Origin: Cichorium intybus
Taxonomy: Eukaryota; Streptophyta; Magnoliopsida; Asterales; Asteraceae
NCBI GenBank assembly: GCA_023525715.1
Contig: CM042015.1
Location: forward strand, 85,790,750-85,854,749
Length of the DNA: 64,000 bases
Reading direction: 5' to 3'
Shown here: positions 13,136 through 25,700 of the stretch, piece after piece
How positions within the stretch are numbered: the stretch's first letter is position 1
Layout: each line of letters begins with the position of its first letter
Made by a program: the position numbers and the translations under genes
Notes under the pieces: model-generated
The model's database searches: none
Told to the model about the DNA's origin: nothing
The model's input: only the letters and a program-made list of their open reading frames with translations

Positions 13136-13197
13136 TTTTTTTTTTTTTTTTTTGTAATAAGGGATCATAGTTACCAAAATAATGAAAGCATAACTTT

Positions 13198-14990
13198 AGG
13201 TTCATCTTGTGAAGTAAACGAAGGTCTTGTGGTGGCGGCGGCGATTAAAGAACTTCTCTTGGGTGTAGGATTAACATCGAGAATGATAGTATCATCGTAT
13301 GGATAAACAAGTGATTATCTTGCTGAGAGGTGCTATAAGTACCCCATTTCATTTTGTACCCCCAACATCATTAAAAAAAAGTAAATTAAATTAACTATTT
13401 AATCTATATACCCTCCTGATTTGACTATTTTTTTTGTTTTATCCTATTTTTTGTTGTCTTTTCCTTTATTATTATTGTTAAATTATATTTATTATTATTA
13501 ATTTTTAGAAAATTATAACTATTCGTGTTTATTGATAATCTAATAATCTAATGTCTCCTTTTTGTCATTCAAATTTATACAGTCGTTTATAAATCAAGTG
13601 ATTGTATGTAGAATTTATTATTTATAAAGTTATTCGGGTTTATGTCGTTTATAGGTAATCGACATCACATTGTTTGTATATTCATAATAACTTCAGGGAC
13701 CATTTATATAATTTACAATCATAATATCGATCGATTGAAATCGAATATATATAATAATAATTTGATTTTATGCATCTTTTTGTTTATCTTTAACTTTTTC
13801 TTTAATATTCGAATATACATAATAACACACACCTACCAATACCCACCCTCGCTAACTCAGTATCCTCGTAGACGTAGTTTTTTCTATGTATACATCAGAT
13901 AATATGGATACTAATTGGCTTGTATAAATTAGGAACTAAAAAGACATATCTCGTATTCATTTCAAGAACCTATATTATCACTAGGCTTCCAAGTGCTAAC
14001 ACTTTTATCTTTGACGATATTGTTTTTTAGATTAAAAAAGATAAGTGCGGTGTATGTAACACGAGAATATTAGAGGCCGAGAGTTTTGATGAGGATATTA
14101 TATTTCATATAAATGATATGATTTAATATAGCCATGGAGACATTTAATACATTTTTATTTTTTATTTTTTATTTTTATCACATGTAGGGTTTGATTTTCC
14201 TGATTCCTTGGTTCGACGGTAACACATGAAAGTTCTTTGCGGACTTGTGTTATTAGTGTTTGGGAGCTTCTACAGTCATTACAACTTTTTTCTTATCTTT
14301 TAGTTATTAATATTATGGTACTATTCTTGGACTTTAACATGTGTCCCCTACAACTATGTTTTGGCATTTAGGTGAATGGTTTTAATTTTATGAGTAATAT
14401 TTAGTGTTTACTGTTTAATTATGTGACAACAGTTAATCTTTTGATATAACTTACGTAACAACATGATATATAGACGAAATATAGAACCGTTTTCATCCTA
14501 TGTCCAAAATATGCAAGTCTATAATATGCAAGTTATTACCTCATCACTTGGCACATATAAAATGCTTTATGAAACATTGTTTTTTAAGCAATTTATGCAA
14601 CAACATTGCACAAATTTACCAAATTAAACCATGAGTATGAATTTGCAACAACATTTCAGCTAGTTAAATAGTTCACATATGAAATGTTGCATCTTATGGT
14701 CTTATAATGAAACATGGTTGCATGTTGTGTCTAAAAACAACTGTGCTATAAGTATAGAAAAAGGTACACCATCCTTGCATAAATAAGGATTTAATCCTAC
14801 AATTTATATACATTGCGATGTTTTGCCACTTAATTTTAAAGAATATATTTGGCAACTCAATAATTGTGTTTAAAGTTATCGAATCAGGTTTCAATCTCTA
14901 AAAAATGATGTTTGTATTAAAATTTTTATAATTTGATAAATAAATTGTTAAAGCACATTGAATTTCTTGTAAATCAATATATTTTAATTA
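13198..14990. other. Intergenic, AT-rich, nothing recognised
   Basis: Contains AT-rich sequence with short simple repeats and no supported gene, RNA or TIR element. Confidence 0.5.
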
Positions 14991-14992
14991 AG

Positions 14993-14994
<2 letters not shown>

Positions 14995-15064
<70 letters not shown>
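14995..15064. repeat. (AT)n microsatellite
   Basis: A 70-bp uninterrupted AT tract just beyond the 3' end of the decayed copia pol. It may have grown from an AT-rich short LTR of that element. Confidence 0.9.
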
Positions 15065-15066
<2 letters not shown>

Positions 15067-15167
15067 CAATAGGCCATGTATATATATTAGGTTACAAGAT
15101 ATGTGCAACATCAAGCAATATAAGAGAAGTATATACAATACATGTCAATACTCCATTGCTGAGGAGG

Positions 15168-16742
15168 TTAAGACCAAACACCCATATTGGATTTGTAGTA
15201 AAAAAGAAGTGATGGAAGGCTCTTTGTGAATATGCTAGTGTATTGAAGACTTGGTGGATCATTAGCTACACGAATTTGATGTGTAGCAACTTTTGTTACA
15301 AACAAATTGTATGGAGATAGGATGTGCTTAGTTTTTGGTATTGAACTAGATTAGTAGAAAGGTAATGCAAACTACAATTTGTAGTAAACTATGGTACATT
15401 TGGTGATACATGGGTGAAGTTTGCTAAGGATGGTACGAAGCCAACAAGTTTTGGCGACGACATTTTCATCCCATGGTATTTGACCTTAACACTGCAGAGG
15501 GATACAATGCTTGATGTTAGATGTTAATGAAAGTAAGTTATCTGTAAAGAAAATAACATTATTTAAACCTGGAGCGAACCTACGCGCCCAATTGGCATTA
15601 GAATAGGAAATAAGTCTCATTGAGGCGAATGTATATAACTAGAGAGTATGCTTAATGGTACCTCAAACTTAGCAAAAAGTATGTTTCTAAGGAATTAACG
15701 TGTGGCTCTCATAAATTGTGCGTGTATTTATATATATGTTGGACAACATAATCCAAGTCAGAGCATATGATGACACTATAGTATCTTGACTAAACTATGA
15801 TACATCATAGGATCCTCGACAAGAGAACTTAACGAGTCAATTTTGGATTGAGAATCAACTAAAGTATGACATGGATTGCTACTGAGTATTTAGTGTGCTT
15901 GATGATGTCAAAACATATTGGCATTAACAAAGGAGTATATCCTCTCTATTAGGGTACCATAAGTGCCAAGATAGTAGCTTGGTGACCTCGAATATGTCAT
16001 GGAAAATTCATTAATGATAGAGACTAGCAATCTCTAAAAAAGAGTAGAAGTAGATGTTGTAATTGGTCTGTTGTCAACATAAAGTAGGTATGTCAAGGAT
16101 TAAACCTAGTAAAATATGAACGTGAAAGAGATTGATTTGATTTTTTGGAAACCAATAAGGGTGATCATTCGAGCAAAACATTAAAACCAAGAATAAAGGG
16201 CTTGTTTCAAGACTTATATAGATTCTTGAAGGTGAGAAACATAATCAATATGAAAGAGATTGCAAAAATTAGGTGGGTTTATACATGTTAACCATTTTTT
16301 CGAGGTTGTTTTGAAGAAATATGCTTTTCACATCATGTTGGTAAATATGCTAATTCTGAAACATAATAAGGATGATGAGGAGCGTATGAATGGTCATTAG
16401 TTGACATCAAGGCTAAAGGCTCATAAAAATCAATTCTCGTATGTTGACTAATGAAGTTTTCTATCATATAGGATTTATATCAAGTAGTGTATCATTGACA
16501 TGTAATTTCTTTTCGAATATCCATATAAACTTGAAAATTTTAACCCTAATGAGTCTCTACATATTTACCCAACTTCCATTAATAAATAGAATATGTTATT
16601 CATCATTAGTTTCTATTCCATTTAGACCGTATAGGACATGTGAGTAAGAGCATGTATATATGGGTTGGTGGTAGTGTTGATATTATGGTGTTTGACGAGT
16701 TTGAACATGCCACTTTTGGCATGAGTGATCATAGGGGTGAGA
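15168..16742 (-). pseudogene. Decayed Ty1/copia pol, RT to RNase H part
   Basis: Minus-strand fragments in several frames read in copia order going leftwards. They are PMITHAKSGMFK (start of RT region, near 16720), QHDVKSIFLQNNLEKMV (RT, near 16300), YLLYVDN at 16070-16093 (the catalytic YVDD with its last Asp changed to Asn), INEFSMT and NPCHTLVDSQSKI further left, and finally KTKHI, QIRVAND and IFTKSLPSLLF of the RNase H C-terminus, near 15170-15330. Stops and frameshifts are frequent. The upstream integrase portion continues at 23951, on the other side of a nested element, and the join falls exactly at that element's TSD. A short LTR may begin near 15158, going left. Confidence 0.8.
16738..16742. 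repeat. TSD TGAGA (left) of nested copia-type element
   Basis: TGAGA here and at 23946-23950 immediately flank the TG...CA-type element ends. Confidence 0.85.
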
Positions 16743-17153
16743 TGTTGGATTTTAAGCAAACTATGAACAAAATAATCTTAAGTTCACATGCACCCTAAAG
16801 GATCTATGTTTTCATCTATTGAACTTATAACTATGAACAAGATAAGAATCAAAATAAATTTCATAAGAAAATTGACCTTTTAATCCTTAGATCACTTGGA
16901 AGCAAGCACCACAAGTGTAATGCCTCTAATGGCTCACAGCCAAGACCTTGGCAAGCAAGAAAGCAAGAGAGAAAGGGTTTTGGAACCCTATGGTTGGCGT
17001 GAAAACTGGGGAAGGGGAACCCTCTATTTATAGTCCAAAACTGATAAGTCTTATGACAGATAACTACCATGTTTAAACTTCTGATATGACAATGCACTTA
17101 TCATACAAGTTGGTTGACTTATCATTACCATAAATAATAAAAGGCTCCTTAAT

Positions 17154-17202
<49 letters not shown>

Positions 17203-17515
17203 CCAACTCTTTGAATAATTATAATTCAACTCCCTTTTATACTTAATTAATCCAAAATTAATTCCAAATTAATTTCTGATTAATCTTAATTAAATATTGT
17301 AATTTTTAATTAATATATTAATCTCATAATATATTGACAAATTAAATATTCTCACCTTTTCTAATTAATATATTATCTCCATAATATATCAATCTCTCTC
17401 TTGTATGACTTCTTGTCCTCTGCCAGATCATGAGGACAACCCAAAAGGACTATGCTGCCATCAATTAAAACATATGTCTCAATTATAGTTAAGGCTTAAA
17501 CACCTTAATCCAATA
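16743..17515 (-). repeat. 3' LTR of the non-autonomous copia element
   Basis: Pairs with 23133-23945. Its outer TG is intact on the left, and the inner terminal CA is mutated to TA. It includes (TA)n at 17157-17199. Confidence 0.85.
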
Positions 17516-20500
17516 GTCTCCTACTTGGATAAGTCTATAACTATAACACATATGGTTTCTGAATTGATCAGCAAATTGTAGCTTCCAAGAGCTGCTGTTG
17601 AACTCTGATTCAGTCAGTCATATCTCCTAAGATAAGTGATCATATGATCCTTCGTTCTATCAAGATATCATTCAGACTTGAGACATGGATTAGAATCAAT
17701 CTCAGTCTGATTTTATGTTTCTCGGTTCCATGATTTGTAATGACATAGGACTTCTAATCGAACACATCAATTAGTCCTGGCTGACTAGCACTGAGTCAAC
17801 ATCAAATCACCGAGGGGCCTACAGATATCGCTTTTCTCGTTAGGGCAAAAGGAACGAATAAACTTCAACTCATATGCTTGTGTCTTTTACTCATCAAATC
17901 GCGCACAACAATATGTTTTATAACATCGAGTTACCACTGCATTTACGTATCATCAATGGCCAACCGACTTGCAAATTTCAACTCATATGTATTGGTTTCA
18001 AGATCATAGGATGTTATCGTCTTAGAATTACTCGTGATATAATCCATGAAGTAATTTACTGAGCGTGGGTCGATCCAATACTCAAATCCCTATTTCTGAC
18101 TACTCAAGAATGTTGCATCAATACTATTGCTATGTCTAATTCCTTAGACAATCTACAATCCAATTCATGACAGTCTTAGTTCACTACTTACTTCCGAAAG
18201 TATGAACGACTGTGGATGTTTTGAATAATCTAATCATTCAGGAAGTAAAACATGCAAATTGAAACATTTATTCTGACAGGTGGCTATACCATCATATCAG
18301 ATTTAGTATAAAACTAATTTTATGTTTCTAGGTTTCTATTAAACTTTCAGTTAATATATTTATATGTCTTTTATACCCAAAATGATATTCGTTGTATCCA
18401 GAATTGATACATATTATTGCAGACAATCTAATTGGACAAAATTCCAATGATTTCTCAATATGTCATCTTGGTTTTCCTCCCCGAACACCATTTCTAAAAT
18501 GGCGTTTGTGTAATGTGACTTCTCATGGTTCTAGGGATCTTAAGTCCAGTGGACTGCACCCTATGGTGTCAGGAAGATTTAAATGCGATAATTGATGTGT
18601 CGGTAAACCACACAGCTCCATCATTATCCCAATTGAAACCTTCCAGCCATGGAGTCTTATAGTGTCATATATATTAATAATTTCAGATTTGAAACTTATT
18701 TCAAATGTAGTATTACATTTCTCCTATAGCATGATCTCTCATGTTTGTTTAACTGTCCAATTTCAGTATCCTAAGCCACGTGATGTCCTGAATCCAACTT
18801 GCTATGCCCCAAGCGTCAAGTTATCAGGACCATTTTATGACACAAGTGACCGATTCAATTCGCGGCAGCCAATTGAGTCTGATGTAAGTTTTATTCTGAA
18901 TCTATTCATAATTCATATCTTGTGTCACCTTTTTCCAGAAAATCTTATATCTTATAAAGATTATTCTTGCTCGCTGGCAGGGTCAATACTGATTATATCT
19001 ATCTGATAGATACTGATTACCACTTGAGTACATCATTAAATCCCCTTCAATTTCTTCGTAGAAAATCATCTCTCATGTTGAGTCATTATACTCTGTAATG
19101 ATAAGAGATGTTTCCAAGAATAGCATGTACCGACATACTTGGAAGGACAGATCTTAATGATACTCTCACTAGCTTGACACAATTCTGGAGCTCTTTCTGA
19201 TACTTTCCAAGACCCAAACCTTTGGTATACTTTGGGAATACTAAGTCCAGAACTTCTGACAGGATCATAGGACTCTTTCGAACTATTCATCAAATCCAAA
19301 CCTTTGTCATATTTGAGAATCTGAATATCCTTTTATGGTAGGTGTCTGATCGACGGTCTTCGGGCTCACGTACCTTTTGTATCGGCATGTTCTAAACCCT
19401 ATTGGTTGTGTCTTACAGACAACCCCGGTGGTTTTCCATTTCTGGAAAGCGGTTTATATCATCCGATCTTGCTAAGATCTGCAAGCTGCAGTAATAGCAA
19501 GCAATGTCTTCTTTAGATGCGTTACCCTCAAAATTAATCACAGGATTTCTTTTGAGCATTGCATCATGCAACCATTCTTGCTTAGAATGCTGGTACAATT
19601 TATCTGTGACGTTTACTTTGACTGTTCAGTTACTCCCACTGGTTTCAGGCCAGGTGCAAAGTCAGTCAAACCGTCATAGAGTCCTAGTCTCGCTCTTTAA
19701 TTTCTCTTATATGGTGGCAACCGGGCTCACCAATGCTTCCAGGCAGTAGGATTGCTTGTCCATACCAACCTTAGTGTTTTACCACTAACTGGTATGTCAC
19801 CCAGATCATAATTCCTTATGATGGCGACTAACACTGCTGGTTTGCTAAGAGAATGATATGTCAGGTTTTACAGGAATTCGATTCTTGGTCAAGTTTTAGT
19901 GATGACTAAAGGTTCTTTCACTTGGCTAATCTCTGAACTCCTTCAGGACTCTCACACTCCCACTGTTTCCTTAGAATGTGAGTTCATACCAAAAGGAACT
20001 GAACATTCACAGGCACAGTTGGGATGGCCAATGAAATGACACTGCTGATCAGATTCAGTGATGGTATGAGTTTCGAATGAAAGCTCCATGACCCTGAACC
20101 CTTTCTGTGTACAAGTGGGATAAACCCGACTTTACACTTCAAACGGTGTCTGTGCAGCCTTTTTAGTTTAAGATGTGGTTCTAATATGGTTTTTATGGAC
20201 TGACTGGTTGAACATCTGACTTATCAGAAGACTTATTGGAAGTGTATATAATACTTCGATTATCGAACTGTTTTGATCAATGCTCAATTTTCCCTAAGAC
20301 ACATTATAATCCTTTAATGTTCTTGGAAGAGTATAAACTGTGAAGCAATCTCACATTCATGTTTTACTCAGGTTTTTGTTGATCTTATACTTCCCTTGAA
20401 ACCTTTGAACAATTCAAGGTTTCAATTAATCACTTGTAAGTGAAGTTATATTTGTCATATCAAATGGCAAATATTATGAAGTATAACTAGTTTGTGTTTT

Positions 20501-21250
20501 ACTTGTTGATTTGAGCAGTACACAATAACCATCGTGTTTGTTGCTCTAAATGTTCTTTTACATTCTTATGCAAATTTCATGACTTTGTTAACTGTTCAAG
20601 ATATGAATTCATCATTTAACTCTAGTCAAATGATTCCAAGATCCTATCCATTGGATCACTGGTTGATTCATTTCTTGTGATGACCAATTTTATCAAGAAC
20701 TAACTTCATCAAGTGACTCTAAGCCAATTGATTCCAAAATCATGTCCATTGGATCTTTGGTTGAGGTTATTCTTATAAAACTTATTTTAAAAATCATACA
20801 AAACACAATCCATAAATTCAATCAACATTCAAATTACATTCACACAACATTTTAAGGATAATTCAAACAATCACATAAAAAAATTATAACTTATATTAAA
20901 AAAAATTATCCTCAAACAATGTACTATGTAAAACAATGTTATACTCTCCACTGACTAATAACAATGTCAAAAATATCTAACTAAACTTCAAAATTGCATG
21001 AGCTCGAGAATCAATCTGAATGTGCTCCCATGCTATGAAGTCCTACGTCCTATTGAGACCCTGCATACAAAACAAATGTGACAATCACATTTTGTATCAA
21101 GGAATTAAGGATAAGGATTAGTTTAGAGTTTTTAGATATACCTGAGTCGCCAAATTGTTTGGCCTTAGAGCGTCTTCCAACCCTTTTGTGACTGTACCTT
21201 GCCCCGTGGACTCCTAGATTAAGACATCTCAGGACTCATCCAGGTGGATT
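17516..21250 (-). other. Non-coding interior of the copia-type element with internal repeats
   Basis: No pol motif was found on either strand. It holds a near-perfect hairpin around GAAACCTTTGAACAATTC at about 20397-20422, and a direct repeat about 105 bp apart (around 20620 and 20725) containing TTGATTCCAA and TCCATTGGATC. A motif near 18596 (CCACACAGCTCCATCA) recurs at about 22265 and, diverged, at about 22345. Confidence 0.55.
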
Positions 21251-21322
21251 CCTGACTTGCTTCCAAGCTGGACCCATTCTTTCCTTTTGCTTCTCCATGA
21301 ATGGCTCATAAAGAGTCAACAT

Positions 21323-21920
21323 CTAAAACATATCCCTAAAAGTCTTATGATCTTCCCTCTCCTCATAAATCTGTCCGAACGGTTCATACTCTTTGGTCAG
21401 AGAGGCGAGCAAGCAGTTTATGCTTATCTCGTGATTCATGGGGTGACCAATATGGTACAGTTCTTCCACACATTCCTCTATCCTGAGGAAATGATCACCT
21501 ACTTTTCCTCCCTTCTTAAGTTTGATCCTACTCATCTTTTCGTAGATCCTAGGTTTCTCCTGTATAACTGGGTTCTTCGAATCTATCTTTGACCATTTGT
21601 ACTATCTCCCATGGCCCCAAGGATTCAAAATCCTTATGGATGCTGGGTTTGATGGTGGATAGCATGAAATCACGAACCTCTTCGTCTTCTCGGACCAAGA
21701 GGTTATTGTGGTCAATCATTTGTTGAGAGACACCATGCTTGGGAAGAAAGGGTAATGGGAAGTCGATGATATATTCCTTATTTACATATCTCATAGTCAG
21801 TCTCCATTCCTGGATCCAATCCAAGTAGTTAAGTCCAATCAGCTTTTTCATATATGGTAAGGACTTCCTGAAGCCCTCAGGAATGGCTTTAGGAGGGGAG
21901 TTGACACTATCTTCAGACAT
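21323..21920 (-). pseudogene. copia-type gag remnant, frameshifted
   Basis: The start at 21920 (MSEDSVNSPP) leads through WIQEWRLTMRYVNKEYI and a VKDRFEEPSYTGET segment to a stop near 21549. A second frame continues with GGKVGDHFLRIEECVEELYH and CLLASLTKEYEPF to about 21323. The pattern is the N-terminal half of the copia gag capsid (UBN2/Retrotran_gag type). A frameshift lies near 21545. No CCHC knuckle and no downstream protease (DTGA/DSGA) were seen, so the protein is incomplete. Confidence 0.7.
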
Positions 21921-22608
21921 CTATAAAATCAAAATTTATTAGTTTAACTTTTATCCTTATAAATAATTACCCATTTTATTTAACAAGGCTAGGATCCAAA
22001 ATGCCCCAATTATGGTGTGAAAAGGGATGTCGTAATCACAACATAATGGTCATTAAGGTAGATATAGTTTTATCAATTTTAGTTTAATGAAATTCCTAGA
22101 TCTGTGAGATTCATTGACCAGGGTCAATGGCATGTTTAATATCAGATTATGCTATTCAGTTTGTGACTGGGATGCCGAGGATCACAAACAAGATGTGAAA
22201 TAACCATGCAAGTCACTTGGTAACCTCAATGTTTCTCATCATCTCACATTGATGTGCCGGTTAACCACACAGCTCCATCAACAATGACAAGAACATGAGA
22301 TACCCATCACCACTCTTTATGGATCCTAATTAGTGTGCTGGTTAACCACCCAAGCTCCACTAACGACCCACAAAGTGCAATGTGTGACTTCATGGATTAG
22401 CATACTTTTCACATTTTCCTAAGTAGCTAGAGTATGGGTTTTAAATGAATGTTCTAGTACTTTGTCACTAATAGCATTATACCTTTAGTGAGATTAGCTT
22501 TGTCCCATCAAACCCATTCTGCTAACGACAGTCCACTGATCAAGGGAGCGGTTGGTGAGAGTGGACACCCATTCAACTGCCATTTTATAGGCAGTTTCCT
22601 TATACCCA

Positions 22609-22610
<2 letters not shown>

Positions 22611-22666
<56 letters not shown>
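22611..22666. repeat. (TA)n microsatellite
   Basis: 56 bp of TA in the leader region between primer site and gag of the copia-type element. Confidence 0.9.
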
Positions 22667-22668
<2 letters not shown>

Positions 22669-23117
22669 TATTAACATTTAATAATAACATGTATAAGGTG
22701 TATTTTAAACATTTAAAATATTTAGATTTTATCTTTTTAAAATTTCAAGAATTTAAAACAATTTAAATTTAAATTTAAAATTAAACCTAAGTTGATTTAA
22801 TGATTGTCCTTTAATTAACTGTTAATTAAATCAATTAAATCATATGAGGATTAAATAATTAAATAATTTAATTTAATCATAATCTTGCCCACCAAGTTAT
22901 CAAAAATAAAGGGTCAAGAGTTTCCATGTAATAAGGGATCATAGTTACCAAAATAAGGAAACCCTAATTTACTCCTCCTTATTTTCGAGATTAAGGGTGG
23001 AGACTAAGGTTTCAAAACCCTAGCCACAATTTTCGAAACCCTTGAGACCAAGGGATAAATTCCATTAAAACCTTTTAACAATCCAATTATTATAACAGTT
23101 CAACAAAAAAACAGATC

Positions 23118-23132
23118 TAGCTCTGATACCAC
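23118..23132 (-). other. Primer binding site, tRNA-iMet type
   Basis: The minus strand reads TGGTATCAGAGCTAG, separated by about one base from the LTR end ...CCAACA. This fixes element orientation and the 5' LTR. Confidence 0.85.
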
Positions 23133-23542
23133 TGTTGGATTTTAAGCAAACTATGAACAAAATAATCTTAAGTTCACATGCACCCTAAAGGATCTATGTT
23201 TTCATCTATTGAACCTATAACTATGAACATGATAATATTCAAAAATAAATTTCATAAGAAAACTGACCTTTTGATCCTTAGATCACTTGGAAGCAAGCAC
23301 CACAAGTGTAATGCCTCTAATGGCTCACACCCAAGACCTTGGCAATCAAGAAAGCAAGAGAGAAAGGGTTTTGGAACCCTATGGTTGGCATGAAGAATGG
23401 GGAGGGGGAACCCTCTATTTATAGTCCAAAACTGATAAGTCTTATGACAGATAACTGCCATGTTTAAACTTCTGATATGACAATGCACTTATCATACAAG
23501 TTGGTTGACTTATCGTTACCATAAATAATAAAAGGCTCCTTA

Positions 23543-23623
<81 letters not shown>

Positions 23624-23945
23624 CCAACTCTTTGAATAATTATAATTCAACTCCCTTTTATATTTAATTAATCTAATTAATCCAAAATTAATTCCAAATT
23701 AATTTATGATTAATCTTAATTAAATATTGTAATTTCTAATTAATATATTAATCTCATAATATATTGACAAATTAAATATTCTCCCTTTTTCTGATTAATA
23801 TATTATCTCCATAATATATCAATCTTTCTCTTATATGAATTATTGTCCTCTGCCAGATCATGAGGGCAATCTAAAAGGACTGTGCTGCTATCAATTAAAA
23901 CATATGTCTCAATTATACTTAAGGCTTAGACACCTTAATCCAACA
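23133..23945 (-). repeat. 5' LTR of the non-autonomous copia element
   Basis: Complete TG...CA ends. It contains (AT)n at 23547-23620. Confidence 0.85.
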
Positions 23946-23950
23946 TGAGA

Positions 23951-24560
23951 TACGTCACAAAAACTTTAGAGGAACCCTAAAGAGTGTTAGCAGACATGAT
24001 TGAGATGATTGTGTTGCGGTTAATGCAACATGTAGCGTGTGAGTAAAGAGCATCCTAAAAGAAAGATGGTAGGGGTCAACTCGAGGAGTCAACATGAAAT
24101 AGTCATCTAGAAGCTCATAGGAAGGTGGATGGTAGGGTGTCACTAAACCCATTAGGAAGAAATTTTCATCAAAGACAAAATGACAAAATAACATTTTCAT
24201 CAAAGACAAAATGAGAAGATCGAGAGATTGACAACAACAAATAAATCGATGGATAATCGAGAAAGATGTATGATATGCCATGGGGAGAGAGTTTATCTAG
24301 TATGGGTATACGGGGATAGTAAAAGCATCCAAAGATTTATAAGTAAGTGTATAATGCTTTTTTTAGGTTGGAAAATGCATGTCATTTTGGAATGAGGTGC
24401 AAGGAAGGATATTTACAAGGTGAATGATCGTGTACAATATATTTAATCGAAATATATGTATACGGGGAGGAATAAGTGAGCATGAAACATTGAGGTGCAA
24501 ACCATAGAACTAATTATGTGTACCATTCAATTCAGATATATCATGTTGTATGTTTGTAGG
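23951..24560 (-). pseudogene. Decayed Ty1/copia pol, integrase part
   Basis: Minus-strand frames read LNILP-like VNILPC, FQNDMHF, TYKSLDAFTIPVYPY and FCHFVFDENFF, followed by PYHPPSYELL. This is the copia integrase C-terminus and the stretch up to the RT linker, in that order going left. Internal stops are present. The sequence is cut at 23946-23950 by the nested element and resumes at 16742 with PMITHAKSGMFK. Further upstream (right of 24.56 kb) similarity fades. Confidence 0.75.
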
Positions 24561-25700
24561 CTTGAATAATAGTTTTGAACGTTGTTAGAGTCAAGAGGTC
24601 ATGAAGGAAAGAGTTTTTTGAAATCTAATATGTGGTAGTATGGGAAAACCTTGATTTGAAATCCAAGATTATTTTTTTTACAAATATCTAAAAGTGGTCA
24701 CCAACACTTAAAAAATGATGTTTATAAAGTGAAATGTGTGATACAAAAACTTTCCTTGATAAGCGATACAAAGAAACCAATAGGAAGTCTAACATATATG
24801 GAATAACAAGTGTGAATTTCCTTTATTACAATAAATGAAACCACCTGACACATGTTTCGTTAGCATATCAACACTAGGATGACTCGACCGTTGATGTCAT
24901 AACAACAAACGTCATTACAATACTACAAGAGGGGATGGGACACTAATGATGATGGGATAGGTATTCCTAGTGCTATCATATAAGTATATTAACATGCATT
25001 TTATATATCCCTTTTGTACATTGTTTTCTTAGACACATACTGTGTAATAAATAATTAACTCATGATATATTATATTTATTGAGTTGGGGAATCTGATAAC
25101 TATCTCACTTTATTATCGCCACTGAGAACTAATAATGAAAGAAATTTGAAGGACATGATTTCTATAACACATACATATTCATGCTAGATGTTTTAGTCTT
25201 AAGATATTAACTTATTGATTTTAAAGTATGGTGTAGGTAAAGATGACATGAATGTATCAAATAGAGGATTAACTGTTAGTTATTTATTAAATAATTATCA
25301 GATAAAATATTAAGGATTAGACGTATAAGGATTAGCTTAGACAGTAAAAAATAAATAAAAGAAACTAAGTATTTAACTTAATCTTATCGTCCACAACTTT
25401 TTTGTTTTAATTAGCCAACTTTTAGTTATATTGATTATTACCTAATTAGTTATATAAAACTTAGGAACTTTTTGCTTATATTTTATGAGCTACAAACATG
25501 TTTAGTTTAAATGATTGTTGATAGTTGTACTCTAATACGAGTGCATAGGTTGTTCTAATTACAGATCCCTACAAAAATAAATATCCTACTTGGCCATAAT
25601 TTATTATTTCTATACTATATGTATTGGGTGTGATTTTTTATATAGTATATCATACAATATTATGGTCATATTTTATTATTGTTGTAATCAGTGCTTGTTG
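24561..25700. other. Intergenic or strongly decayed copia upstream region
   Basis: By position it should hold the upstream integrase, protease and gag of the old copia element. I could not recognise motifs there. Confidence 0.4.

Larger units (their letters stand above)
8413..13182 (-). mobile_element. L1-type LINE retrotransposon, 15-bp TSD, chimeric 5' end
   Basis: A 4.77-kb insertion on the minus strand, flanked by exact 15-bp repeats TGAAAGCATAACTTT at 8398-8412 and 13183-13197. It carries an ORF1 remnant with a CCHC knuckle and an ORF2 with endonuclease, reverse transcriptase and a C-terminal zinc region. The 3' end (left) shows only a short T run on the plus strand. At the 5' end (right) about 28 bp of unrelated sequence and an A tract (13133-13153, T on plus) precede the ORF1 sequence. 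Confidence 0.85.
16743..23945 (-). mobile_element. Non-autonomous copia-type LTR retrotransposon, 7.2 kb
   Basis: Direct repeats at 16743-17515 (773 bp) and 23133-23945 (813 bp) begin TGTTGGATTTTAAGC and end AATCCAACA (AATCCAATA in the left copy). The length difference comes mainly from an internal (TA)n, 43 versus 74 bp, and a small indel. The tRNA-iMet-type primer site TGGTATCAGAGC lies on the minus strand beside the right LTR, so the element reads leftwards. The polypurine tract (CCAAGTAGGAGAC, minus) abuts the left LTR. The 5.6-kb interior has a gag remnant at 21.3-21.9 kb and no recognisable protease, integrase or RT. By eye the LTRs differ by several percent, so the insertion is not recent. 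It sits inside an older copia pol. Confidence 0.85.

Noticed and set aside
18596..22400. Repeated CCACACAGCTCCATCA words as a CRISPR-like array
   Set aside because: There are only three or four irregularly spaced copies in a eukaryotic retrotransposon.
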